Shown: piece by piece, positions 4,680 to 12,602 of the stretch | How the letters are laid out: each line of letters opens with the position of its first letter | Position numbering within the stretch: position 1 is the first letter of the stretch | From: an uncultured Alphaproteobacteria bacterium | Lineage (GTDB): Bacteria; Pseudomonadota; Alphaproteobacteria; Caulobacterales; Caulobacteraceae | DNA: 15,376 bases | Assembly (NCBI GenBank): GCA_903928755.1 | Contig: CAIYSH010000291.1 | Coordinates: forward strand, 1 to 15,376 | Reading direction: 5' to 3' | The notes under the pieces: generated by a model | What the model was told of the DNA's origin: nothing | The model's input: only the letters and a program-made list of their open reading frames with translations | Databases searched by the model: none | Program-made: the position numbers and the translations under genes

Positions 4680-6401
4680 ATGCGCGTCGCCCGGCTCACC
4701 CTCGTCGCCCTGATCGGCCTGTCGCTCTTCAGCGGCAGGGTCCAGGCTGCAGAACCCCTGCCGACAGGTGCGGAGCACAGCATGGTGGTTTCGGCCCACC
4801 GCCTTGCCAGCGCCGCCGGGGTCGAGGTCCTGCGCCAGGGCGGCAATGCCGTCGATGCCGCCGTGGCCGTCGCCTATGCCCTGGCGGTGACCTTTCCTGA
4901 GGCCGGAAACATTGGCGGCGGCGGCTTCATGATGGTACGCCTGCAGGACGGTCGCCAGACCTTCATCGACTTCCGCGAAGTCGCCCCCAAGGCCGCCACA
5001 GCCAACATGTATCTCGATGCCAACGGCAAGGTCATTCCCGGCCTCTCTGCCAGGGGCTATCGGGCCGTAGCGGTTCCCGGGACCGTCGCGGGGCTGGAAC
5101 TGGCGCGCAGCAAGTATGGCACCCGTCCCCGGGCAGAGCTGATGGCCCCTGCCATCCGCCTCGCCTCCAAGGGGTTTGCCCTCGACCAGGGCGATGCCAC
5201 CCTGCTCAATGGCGGTGCCGCCGACTTTGCCAAGGACGCTCCCAGCGCAGCGATCTTCATGAAAACCGATGGCCCCTGGCGCAGGGGCGACCTGTTTGTC
5301 CAGGCTGACCTTGGCCGGACCCTCCAGGCCATTTCCGACAAGGGCGCTGACGCCTTCTATCGCGGAGCTCCCGCCGCCAGCATGGTCGCCGCCAGCAAGA
5401 CCCACGGCGGCATACTGGCCGACGCCGATTTCGCCGCCTATCGCCCGGTCGAACGCACGCCGATGGAATGCGACTATCGCGGCTACCGCGTCGTCGCCGC
5501 CCCCCTGCCGAGCTCTGGCGGTGTGGTGATCTGTGAGGTGCTGAACATCCTCTCGGCCTATCCGATGAGCGACCTCGGCTTTCATTCCGCCCAGAGCGTC
5601 CACTACATGACCGAGGCCCTGCGGCGCGCCTATCACGACCGCAATGTCAATCTCGGCGATCCGGACTTCGTGAAGGTGGATGTCGCCCGGTTCCTGTCGC
5701 CCGATTACGCGGCCCAGCTGCGCCAGGGGATCTCTGCAAACCAGGCAACGCCGTCGGTGTCCCTCGGCGTGCCCGGCGCTGGCCATGAGGGCAGCAGCAC
5801 CACCCATTTCTCGATCGTCGATGCGCAGGGCAATGCCGTTTCCCTGACCTATACCCTCAATGACTGGTTCGGTGCCCGGGTGACGGCCCCGGGAACCGGG
5901 ATCCTGCTCAATGACGAAATGGACGACTTCTCCTCGAAACCCGGTGCGCCGAACATGTACGGCCTGGTCGAAGGGGTGAACAATGCCATTGCGCCGGGCA
6001 AGCGCCCCCTGTCCTCCATGAGCCCGACCATCGTCACGCGGGACGGCAAGCTCGCCATGGTCCTGGGCACCCCGGGCGGCAGCCATATTCCGACCGGGGT
6101 CCTGCAGGTCATGCTCAACATGATCGACCATGGCATGACGGTAACCGAGGCGGTGAATGCCCCGCGTATTCATGCCCAGTGGTTGCCGGATGTGATCAGC
6201 TATGAGCCACGCTCATTGAGCGCAGAGACCATGGCCGCCCTGGCCGGCTATGGTCACAGGCTTGAGCCCATGGGGTATCACAACCAGATCGCCGCCATTC
6301 TAGTGGGTGGCCCGGCGATCGGGGCACCTGCCCTGGGCGATGACCGGCTCTATGGTGCGATTGATCCCCGCCTGCCCGTGGGGGATGTCGCTGGATACTG
6401 A
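4680..6401 (+). CDS. ggt: Gamma-glutamyltransferase precursor, periplasmic
   Basis: This 573-aa Ntn-hydrolase precursor transfers or hydrolyses the gamma-glutamyl group of glutathione and similar peptides. A Sec signal peptide is visible (hydrophobic 5-18, cleavage after VQA at 23). The large subunit carries AVDAAVAVAYALAVTFPEAG, then GGGG and DFREVAP, whose Arg binds the glutamate carboxylate. Autocleavage should occur before T374 in GSSTTHFS, equivalent to the first Thr of E. coli TTHYS, releasing a small subunit of about 200 residues. That subunit contains YTLNDWFG, LSSMSPT and the oxyanion/substrate loop TPGGSHIPTG. All key residues are present. The start has AAGGA 8 nt upstream. It is followed after 62 nt by glnD. 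Periplasmic GGT lets cells recover glutamate and Cys-Gly from glutathione. Confidence 0.94.
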   Translation: MRVARLTLVALIGLSLFSGRVQAAEPLPTGAEHSMVVSAHRLASAAGVEVLRQGGNAVDAAVAVAYALAVTFPEAGNIGGGGFMMVRLQDGRQTFIDFREVAPKAATANMYLDANGKVIPGLSARGYRAVAVPGTVAGLELARSKYGTRPRAELMAPAIRLASKGFALDQGDATLLNGGAADFAKDAPSAAIFMKTDGPWRRGDLFVQADLGRTLQAISDKGADAFYRGAPAASMVAASKTHGGILADADFAAYRPVERTPMECDYRGYRVVAAPLPSSGGVVICEVLNILSAYPMSDLGFHSAQSVHYMTEALRRAYHDRNVNLGDPDFVKVDVARFLSPDYAAQLRQGISANQATPSVSLGVPGAGHEGSSTTHFSIVDAQGNAVSLTYTLNDWFGARVTAPGTGILLNDEMDDFSSKPGAPNMYGLVEGVNNAIAPGKRPLSSMSPTIVTRDGKLAMVLGTPGGSHIPTGVLQVMLNMIDHGMTVTEAVNAPRIHAQWLPDVISYEPRSLSAETMAALAGYGHRLEPMGYHNQIAAILVGGPAIGAPALGDDRLYGAIDPRLPVGDVAGY

Positions 6402-6451
6402 AGCCGGACAGCGCCGCCACTTGATCCTGTAGCCACTGGCGTCAGATCGCC

Positions 6452-6457
6452 TATAAC
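6452..6457 (+). promoter_or_regulatory. Candidate -10 element for leaderless glnD transcription
   Basis: TATAAC lies 6 nt before the glnD ATG at 6464, and no Shine-Dalgarno precedes that ATG. A transcript initiated from it would begin at or next to the start codon, i.e. a leaderless mRNA, which is common in Caulobacter-type bacteria. No good -35 at 16-18 nt spacing is visible, so this is tentative. Confidence 0.25.
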
Positions 6458-6463
6458 GTCCGA

Positions 6464-9295
6464 ATGCCTCCTCGCTTGCGACCGACCCGACTTGAATATG
6501 TTGTCGATGGCGTGCGCCTGCGGGCCCAGTTGTCTGCCGCCGCCCTGGATGCTGCGGGCGATGAGGTCGAGCAGCGCAAACGGGCCCTGGACATCCTGAA
6601 ACAGGCCCTGTTCCGCGGCCGCATGATTGCCAAGGAGCGCCTGGAAAATGGTGCCGGCGGGATCGAGACGGCCCGCCTGCTGTCCGGCGTCACTGACGAG
6701 GTCGTCACAGCCCTTTATGATTTCACCACGGTCCATGTGTTCAGGGCGCGCAATCCCACCGAGGGTGAACGTCTGGCCCTGATCGCTGTGGGCGGCTATG
6801 GCCGGGGCACCCTCGCACCTTTCTCAGACCTCGATCTGCTGTTCCTGCGGCCCTACAAGCAGACCCCCCATGCCGAGAGCGTGATCGAGTACATGCTCTA
6901 TGCCCTGTGGGATCTGGGCTTCAAGGTGGGCCACGCCTCCCGGACGGTGGAGGAATGCATCCGCCTGTCCAGGGAAGATTTCACCATCCGCACCTCGATC
7001 CTCGAGGCCCGGCGCCTGACCGGCGACGCAGCCCTGGCCGATGATCTGACCAAACGGTTCAGGGCCGAGGTGGTCAAGGGCACGGCGGCCCAGTTCGTCG
7101 CGGCCAAGCTGAAGGAACGGGATGAGCGCCAGGACCGGGCCGGGGCCAGCCGCTACATGGTCGAACCCAATGTGAAAGAGGGCAAGGGCGGCCTGCGGGA
7201 CTTGAACACCCTGTTCTGGATCGCCCAGTATCTGCACCCTGTGGCCCAGGTGGACCGGTTGAACGGTGTCATCCAGCTGGACATGTTCGAGCGACGGGAG
7301 GTCTCGGCCTTCGTGAGGGCCTTTGATTTCCTGTGGGCCATTCGGTGTCACCTGCACTTCGCCACCGGTCGGCCTGAAGAGCGCCTGACCTTTGACATCC
7401 AGCCGGAAATTGCCCGGCGCATGGGCTATGGCGACCGCGGAGATGCCCCGGCGGTGGAGCGCTGCATGCGGCGCTATTTCCTGATTGCCAAGGAGGTCGG
7501 TGCCCTGACCCGGGTCTTTGCCGCCAAGCTGGAATCCGAACGGGTCAAGCAGGAGCCCAAAGGTCTGTCCCGCCTGCTGCCCGGGCGGGGCCGTGGTCGC
7601 CGCACAGCCCTGGACCCCGGATTTCATGAGGATGGCGGTCGTCTGAATGTCGACGGACCCGAGGTCTTTGAATCAGACCCGGTCAATCTGCTTCGCCTGT
7701 TCCGGCTGGCAGACCGCCGGAATCTGGATGTGCATCCCGACGCCTTCACCTATGCCTCGCGTCTGCATGAACTGATCGGACCCAAGGTCCGCCGCGACCC
7801 CGAGGCGGCCAAGGTCTTTCTGGACATACTGGCCCATGGCCGCGATCCCCAGCGCATCCTCTCCATGATGAACGAGGCCGATGTCCTGGGCCGGTTCATC
7901 CCGGAATGGGGCCGCATCGTCGCCCAGATGCAGTTCAACATGTACCACTCCTATACGGTGGACGAGCATACCCTGCGGGCGGTGGGCGTGATCGCCCAGA
8001 TCGCGGCAGGTCAGTTCGCCGAGGACCATCCCCTTTCCACCGCTGTCATGCCGCTGATCGACGATCGCGAGGCCCTGTTCCTGGCCATGCTGCTGCATGA
8101 CACAGGCAAGGGCGGGGCGGGCGGTCAGGAAAAGGCCGGTGCCCGGGCCGCCCGACAGGCCTGCGAGCGTCTGGGCCAGGACCGTCAGAGGATCGAACTG
8201 GTCGCCTGGCTGGTGGAGCATCACCTGCTGATGAGCGATACGGCCCAGAAGCGCGATGTTTCCGACCCCCGCACCGTGATTGATTTCGCCCGGGTGGTGG
8301 AGACGCCCGAACGCCTGCGACTGTTGCTGGTGCTGACCGTCGCGGACATACGCGCCGTGGGGCCAGGGGTCTGGAACGGCTGGAAGGGCCAGTTGCTGCG
8401 GGAACTTTATGCGGCCACCGAAGCCCTGTTCCGGGGTGGTCGCGGATCCGATCAGGCCGCGGCTGTCCGTCGCTATCACGAGAATGCAGCCTATGACGCC
8501 CGCATGCGTCTGGTGGCCGTGGATCCGGCGGCCACGGCGTGGGCCCAGTCCATGGAAGATGCCTATTTCACCTCCTTCGGCGACCCCGAGGTCCAGGCTC
8601 ACGCCCGGCTGGCCAGGACGGCCGAATCCGCGGGGGCCGCCGCTGAAGCCCGTATCCGGCCTGATCTCAATGCGGCTGAGGTCGCCGTTGCGGCGGCCGA
8701 CCGCCCCAGGCTGTTTGTCGACCTGGCCCAGGCCCTGACCAATGCGGGTGCCAATGTGGTTGGGGCGCGGGTTTTCACGTCCCGTCAGGGTCAGGCCCTG
8801 GACGTCTTCTTCGTGCAGGACGCGGCGGGACAGCCCTTCGGACATGACAATCCCCGCGCGCTTCAGCGTCTGGCTGACGTTCTGGCCGGGTCAGGACGGG
8901 GCGATCCGGTCAAGGCCGAGACCAAGAAGCTGGGCGATCTGGGCCGCACCGCCGCCTTCGCCATCACGCCCACCGTCATGCTCGACAATGAGGCTTCGGA
9001 AGCCTCCACCGTGGTCGAAGCGTCCGGTCGCGACCGGCCGGGCCTGCTGGCGGCCCTGGCAAAGCCGATTGCCGATGCGGGCCTGCTGATCCTTTCCGCC
9101 CATATTGACGGCTATGGCGAGCGGGCCGTGGACGCCTTCTATGTGGTGGACAGCGCCGGTAGAAAGGTCGTGGAGCCCAGGGCCATGACGGCGCTCAAGG
9201 CCGACCTGATCGCCGCCCTGGAGGACGACCGCGACCAGTCTGTCGTCAGGCCTCGGGCCAATCTGCAGAAGGCCCGCGCCAGTGTCGCCCGCTAA
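6464..9295 (+). CDS. glnD: Bifunctional PII uridylyltransferase/uridylyl-removing enzyme
   Basis: At 943 aa this is the normal length for alphaproteobacterial GlnD. It uridylylates PII (GlnB/GlnK) under low glutamine and removes UMP under high glutamine, setting glutamine synthetase activity and Ntr regulation. Domains in order: nucleotidyltransferase, with GGYGRGTLAPFSDLDLLFL at about 110-128 and metal-binding D122 and D124; a helical linker domain; an HD hydrolase domain, with the VDEHTLRAVG helix and HDTGKG at H545-D546; ACT1 from about 745; and ACT2 from about 853 (GRDRPGLLAAL), which sense glutamine. All signature residues are present, so both activities are expected. The stop overlaps the murJ GTG start by 14 nt, which couples the two genes. 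Confidence 0.97.
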   Translation: MPPRLRPTRLEYVVDGVRLRAQLSAAALDAAGDEVEQRKRALDILKQALFRGRMIAKERLENGAGGIETARLLSGVTDEVVTALYDFTTVHVFRARNPTEGERLALIAVGGYGRGTLAPFSDLDLLFLRPYKQTPHAESVIEYMLYALWDLGFKVGHASRTVEECIRLSREDFTIRTSILEARRLTGDAALADDLTKRFRAEVVKGTAAQFVAAKLKERDERQDRAGASRYMVEPNVKEGKGGLRDLNTLFWIAQYLHPVAQVDRLNGVIQLDMFERREVSAFVRAFDFLWAIRCHLHFATGRPEERLTFDIQPEIARRMGYGDRGDAPAVERCMRRYFLIAKEVGALTRVFAAKLESERVKQEPKGLSRLLPGRGRGRRTALDPGFHEDGGRLNVDGPEVFESDPVNLLRLFRLADRRNLDVHPDAFTYASRLHELIGPKVRRDPEAAKVFLDILAHGRDPQRILSMMNEADVLGRFIPEWGRIVAQMQFNMYHSYTVDEHTLRAVGVIAQIAAGQFAEDHPLSTAVMPLIDDREALFLAMLLHDTGKGGAGGQEKAGARAARQACERLGQDRQRIELVAWLVEHHLLMSDTAQKRDVSDPRTVIDFARVVETPERLRLLLVLTVADIRAVGPGVWNGWKGQLLRELYAATEALFRGGRGSDQAAAVRRYHENAAYDARMRLVAVDPAATAWAQSMEDAYFTSFGDPEVQAHARLARTAESAGAAAEARIRPDLNAAEVAVAAADRPRLFVDLAQALTNAGANVVGARVFTSRQGQALDVFFVQDAAGQPFGHDNPRALQRLADVLAGSGRGDPVKAETKKLGDLGRTAAFAITPTVMLDNEASEASTVVEASGRDRPGLLAALAKPIADAGLLILSAHIDGYGERAVDAFYVVDSAGRKVVEPRAMTALKADLIAALEDDRDQSVVRPRANLQKARASVAR

Positions 9296-10916
9296 AGGCT
9301 CGACCCAATCCAGCGGGCTTATCCGCTCGTCCATGGTCTATTCGGCCTTCACCATGATCAGCAGGTTGTTCGGCTTCCTCCGTGACCTCGTTCTGGCCTA
9401 TTACCTGGGTGCCAGTGCGACCTTTGCCGCCGACGCCTACAACATGGCCCTGTCCTTTCCGAACCTGTTCCGGCGGATCCTGGGTGAAGGCGCCTTCGCC
9501 TCAGCCTTTGTCCCGGCCTATTCAAAGGCCCTTGCAACGGAAGGTGAGGAGGTAGCCGACGTCCTGGCCGCAGACGCCATGGCTGTGCTCGCGGCCGGTG
9601 CCCTGGGGGTGACCCTGATCGCTGAGCTGACCATGCCGTGGATCATCTACGCCATCGCGCCGGGCTTCCAGGGGGAAAAACATGATCTTGCGGTGCGCCT
9701 CACCCAGATCATGATGCCCTACCTGCCCTGCATGGCCATCTATGCGCACTTGTCAGGCGTGCTGAACGGCAGAAACCGCTTCATCCTGTCTGCGGCGGCT
9801 CCGATTGTTCTCAACCTCTGGACCTTGCTCGCCGTCTGGCCGGCCAAGACAACACTTGAAGCGGCCTACTATGCGTCATTCGGGGTTGTGGTCGCTGGCA
9901 TTTCCCAGGCCGCCCTGCTGTGGTGGGGGGTGCGCAGGTCCGGAGCCAACGTCAACTTCCGCTGGCCACGCCTGACCCCTGACATCCGCAAATTGATCCT
10001 GCTGGCCGTGCCTGGCTCGATCGCTGCCAGCGCTACCCAGGTGAACATCTTCGTATCCAGCATGATGGTCAGTCAGGTCAACGGCGCCCGTACCTGGCTG
10101 ACCTACTGCGACCGGCTATACATGCTGCCGCAGGGTCTGGTGGGTGTTGCCGTGGGCGTCGCCCTTTTGCCACAGCTATCGAGGGCCGTGCACGCCGGGG
10201 ATCGTGACGCCAGCCAAGGGGCCATAGACGAGGCCATTGTGTTCAGCATGGCCCTGACCCTGCCGGCGGCGGCGGCCCTGCTGGCCATGCCCTTCTTCCT
10301 GATCGACGCCCTCTATACCCGCGGTGCCTTCACCACCTTTGACTCCCAATCCACGGCTGACGCCTTGCGCCAATATGCCTGGGGCGTGCCGGCCTTTGTC
10401 CTTGCCCAGCTGTTTTCGCGGGTCTTCTTCGCCAGCCAGGACACCAAGACGCCCATGCGATACGCCCTGATCTCGGTGGCGGTGAATGTGGTCGCCGGGG
10501 TTTCGCTTTTTGCTGTCATTGGCGTGCCCGGCATTGCGGCGGCCACCAGCCTCGCAGCCTGGGTGAATGTTCTGATGATGGGCATGACCCTTGGAAAACG
10601 CGGCCTCTATACGCCAGGCCCGGCGGCGGTTTCTCGGCTTATCCGCATACTGGCGGCGACCGTCGCACTGGGCCTTTTGGCGGGCGCTGCCTCCTACTAT
10701 CGCGATGTCCTGCAGGGCCTTCTCGGCGGCGTCCACATCGGCCCCCTACGCCAGAAAGAGATCGCCGTCTTCCTGGCCTGCCTGATCATCATGGCCCTTT
10801 ATCCGGTTCTGCTCTTCGCGTCTGGGGGACTGACCATGGCCCAGGCGCGCGCCGCCCTGCGCCGCCGTCCGAAGGATCCGTCAGCGCCCGTCATTGATAC
10901 GCCAGACTTGCCCTAG
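9282..10916 (+). CDS. murJ: Lipid II flippase MurJ (MviN)
   Basis: This 544-aa MOP-superfamily membrane protein has about 14 transmembrane helices. It flips undecaprenyl-linked lipid II to the periplasmic face for peptidoglycan synthesis. Conserved charged residues known to matter in E. coli MurJ have clear counterparts: R28 and R34-D35 in SRLFGFLRD, D51 in AADAYN, R64/R65 in NLFRRILGEGAFASAFVP, and R278 in CDRLYMLPQGLVGVAVG. The start is GTG 9282, inside the end of glnD, with an AAGG 9 nt upstream. The later ATG at 9333 would cut the conserved first helix region close, so GTG is preferred. A proline-rich cytoplasmic tail (RRRPKDPSAPV...) ends the protein. Coupling to glnD is a recurrent alphaproteobacterial arrangement. 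Confidence 0.96.
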   Translation: MSPAKGSTQSSGLIRSSMVYSAFTMISRLFGFLRDLVLAYYLGASATFAADAYNMALSFPNLFRRILGEGAFASAFVPAYSKALATEGEEVADVLAADAMAVLAAGALGVTLIAELTMPWIIYAIAPGFQGEKHDLAVRLTQIMMPYLPCMAIYAHLSGVLNGRNRFILSAAAPIVLNLWTLLAVWPAKTTLEAAYYASFGVVVAGISQAALLWWGVRRSGANVNFRWPRLTPDIRKLILLAVPGSIAASATQVNIFVSSMMVSQVNGARTWLTYCDRLYMLPQGLVGVAVGVALLPQLSRAVHAGDRDASQGAIDEAIVFSMALTLPAAAALLAMPFFLIDALYTRGAFTTFDSQSTADALRQYAWGVPAFVLAQLFSRVFFASQDTKTPMRYALISVAVNVVAGVSLFAVIGVPGIAAATSLAAWVNVLMMGMTLGKRGLYTPGPAAVSRLIRILAATVALGLLAGAASYYRDVLQGLLGGVHIGPLRQKEIAVFLACLIIMALYPVLLFASGGLTMAQARAALRRRPKDPSAPVIDTPDLP

Positions 10917-11042
10917 GCCAGGCTAAGGACTAATGCCTCGCCCATGGCTCATACCGGACACTCCGCCTGTCGATGGCGCAGCGCGTAAGATCCGCGCACA
11001 CGGCGCATCCGCCTTCCTGTCCTTCTTCGTAAAGCCTGATCC
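10917..11042. other. murJ-trpS spacer
   Basis: No terminator with a T-run and no convincing promoter hexamers were seen. A weak GCGCG...CGCGC hairpin (about 10980-10997) and the doubtful 37-aa ORF are the only structures. Read-through from murJ into trpS is therefore plausible. Confidence 0.3.
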
Positions 11043-11046
11043 ATGA
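10933..11046 (+). CDS. Possible 37-aa ORF between murJ and trpS, ATGA-overlapping trpS
   Basis: An ATG at 10933 opens 37 codons (MPRPWLIPDTPPVDGAARK...) ending in a TGA at 11044-11046 that overlaps the trpS ATG (11043-11045). An AAGGA (10925-10929) sits only 3 nt before the ATG, closer than usual. Third-position GC is about 58%, lower than expected for real genes in this GC-rich setting, so coding is doubtful. It has a single Trp codon, which argues against a classical Trp-rich attenuator leader. If translated, it would couple trpS translation to ribosomes arriving from murJ. Confidence 0.25.
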   Translation: MPRPWLIPDTPPVDGAARKIRAHGASAFLSFFVKPDP

Positions 11047-12059
11047 CCACACCCCGACACCCCCGCGTCCTTTCGGGCGTCCAGCCCACCGGCGCCCTGC
11101 ATCTGGGCAACTATCTCGGCGCTCTGGTGAAGTTCACCCGGCTGCAGCATGAGATGGAAACCTTCATCTTCGTGGCCGACCTCCACGCCATTACCCAGTG
11201 GCAGGATCCCAAGCTGCTGAAGTCACAGGTCCGCGAGATTGCCGCCGCCTATCTGGCCGCCGGCCTCGACCCCAAGATCGCCACCATTTTTCCCCAGTCC
11301 GCCGTGCCTGAGCACGCTGAACTGGCCTGGGTATTCAACTGTGTCGCTCGCCTCGGCTGGCTGGACCGCATGACCCAGTTCAAGGACAAGGCGGGCAAGC
11401 ACAAGGAGCGGGAAAGCGTCGGCCTCTACACCTATCCGGTGCTGCAGGCTGCCGACATCCTGATCTACAAAGCGACCCACGTGCCGGTGGGTGAGGATCA
11501 GAAGCAGCATCTGGAACTCACCCGGGACATTGCCCAGAAGTTCAATCACGACTTCGACGTCCCCGACTTCTTCCCCCAGCCGGAAGCAGTAATCGAGGGG
11601 CCGGGTGCCCGGATCATGAGCCTGCGGGATGGGACGTCGAAAATGTCCAAGTCCGATCCGTCTGACTATTCGCGGATCAATCTGACGGATGACGCCGATG
11701 CCATATTGCAGAAGGTGCGCAAGGCGCGGACCGATCCGGAGCCCCTTCCCGAGACCCTGGAAGAACTGAAGGCGCGTCCGGAAGCCCAGAATCTGGTTGG
11801 CATCTATGCGGCGCTTGACGGTCGGACGTCGGCCGATGTGCTGACGGAGTTCGCAGGAGTGGGTTTTGGCACATTCAAGCCCCGACTTGCCGATCTGGCC
11901 GTGGCCAAGCTGGGCCCCGTAGGCGAGGCCATGCGCCGCTACATGTCCGACCCCGCCGAGATCGACCGCATTCTGACCGCAGGTGCCGCGCGGGCAAGGG
12001 AGGTGGCCGCGCCAACCCTGGCCGAGGTCAAGTCCATTGTCGGTTACTGGGCCGGATGA
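11043..12059 (+). CDS. trpS: Tryptophan--tRNA ligase
   Basis: This 338-aa class Ic aminoacyl-tRNA synthetase charges tRNA-Trp with tryptophan using ATP in the cytoplasm. The HIGH-type motif is HLGN (20-23) in SGVQPTGALHLGNYLG. The KMSKS loop is exact at 200-204 in DGTSKMSKSDPSD. VPVGEDQKQHLELTRDIAQKF is the usual family motif for substrate and dimer contacts. The length matches the bacterial family. It follows murJ after 126 nt, with no strong Shine-Dalgarno before the ATG. Translation may depend on upstream coupling or a weak site. Nothing unusual was seen in the protein. Confidence 0.97.
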   Translation: MTTPRHPRVLSGVQPTGALHLGNYLGALVKFTRLQHEMETFIFVADLHAITQWQDPKLLKSQVREIAAAYLAAGLDPKIATIFPQSAVPEHAELAWVFNCVARLGWLDRMTQFKDKAGKHKERESVGLYTYPVLQAADILIYKATHVPVGEDQKQHLELTRDIAQKFNHDFDVPDFFPQPEAVIEGPGARIMSLRDGTSKMSKSDPSDYSRINLTDDADAILQKVRKARTDPEPLPETLEELKARPEAQNLVGIYAALDGRTSADVLTEFAGVGFGTFKPRLADLAVAKLGPVGEAMRRYMSDPAEIDRILTAGAARAREVAAPTLAEVKSIVGYWAG

Positions 12060-12102
12060 GACCCCCTTGCCATGACTCAGCGGGCAGGCCACCGTCCGCC
12101 CC

Positions 12103-12576
12103 ATGAGCCCACGCAAGTTCCTTGTCATTGCTGACGAGAGCGCCGAGTTTCAGGCGGCCCTCCGCTTTGCCTGCCGTCGGGCACGCTCCACCGGCGGTCA
12201 TGTGGCCCTGCTGAAGGTGATCGAGCCCGCCGTGTTCGAACACTGGAGTGGCGTCCGTGACGAGATCGAACGTCAGGCCCGGGCGGCAGCGGAGCAATCC
12301 CTTCAGGCCCTGGCCGAGTTCATTGTCTTTGAAACCGGTTCGGCACCGGAGTTCATCATTGTAAGGGCCGACAATACCCGCGTCGCCCTCAGGGATGTGA
12401 TCGGCAATGATCCCGACATCAAGATCCTGGTCCTGGCCGCTGCGGTGGGTGGGCGGGGTCCTGGACCCCTGGTGACATCCATCGCCAAGGAAGGGGTCAA
12501 GTGGGGCTCCCGCAAGGTGCCGGTGACCATAGTGCCTGGTGATCTGACAGACGAAGAAATCGCCGACCTCGCCTGA
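12103..12576 (+). CDS. Universal stress protein (UspA) family
   Basis: This 157-aa single Usp domain has the Rossmann-like alpha/beta fold. It opens with strand KFLVIADES, then a helix with AALRFACRRARSTGGHVALLKVIEP, and a central D-rich stretch (GNDPDIKILVLAAA). The late loop GGRGPGPLVTSIAKEG stands where ATP-binding members have G-2x-G-9x-G(S/T), followed by strand VPVTIVPGDLT. Whether it binds ATP is uncertain, since the loop is atypical. The role is probably general stress tolerance. It sits 43 nt after trpS in the same direction. trpS followed by a usp gene is common in alphaproteobacteria. No good Shine-Dalgarno is seen before the ATG. Confidence 0.85.
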   Translation: MSPRKFLVIADESAEFQAALRFACRRARSTGGHVALLKVIEPAVFEHWSGVRDEIERQARAAAEQSLQALAEFIVFETGSAPEFIIVRADNTRVALRDVIGNDPDIKILVLAAAVGGRGPGPLVTSIAKEGVKWGSRKVPVTIVPGDLTDEEIADLA

Positions 12577-12580
12577 GGTC
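12565..12580 (+). terminator. Short hairpin across the usp stop codon
   Basis: GACCTC (12565-12570) and GAGGTC (12575-12580) form a perfect 6-bp stem with a GCCT loop that includes the first base of the usp TGA. It is followed by CCCAAAAAG rather than a T-run. It may modulate read-through into the SDR gene 26 nt downstream, but is not a convincing terminator. Confidence 0.2.
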
Positions 12581-12602
12581 CCCAAAAAGCCGAGAGGGCC
12601 CC

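Noticed and set aside
4611..6173. Long minus-strand ORF (520 aa) opposite ggt
   Set aside because: It is a high-GC antisense shadow: low-complexity G/R/H/A-rich sequence with no family pattern, opposite a gene with all GGT motifs.
7344..7352. GGTGTCACC inside glnD, as in the hairpin repeat
   Set aside because: Only the 9-nt core matches; the flanking stem is absent and the site is within conserved coding sequence.
7673..8845. Minus-strand 390-aa ORF opposite glnD
   Set aside because: It is an antisense shadow; glnD is continuous with all domains on the plus strand.
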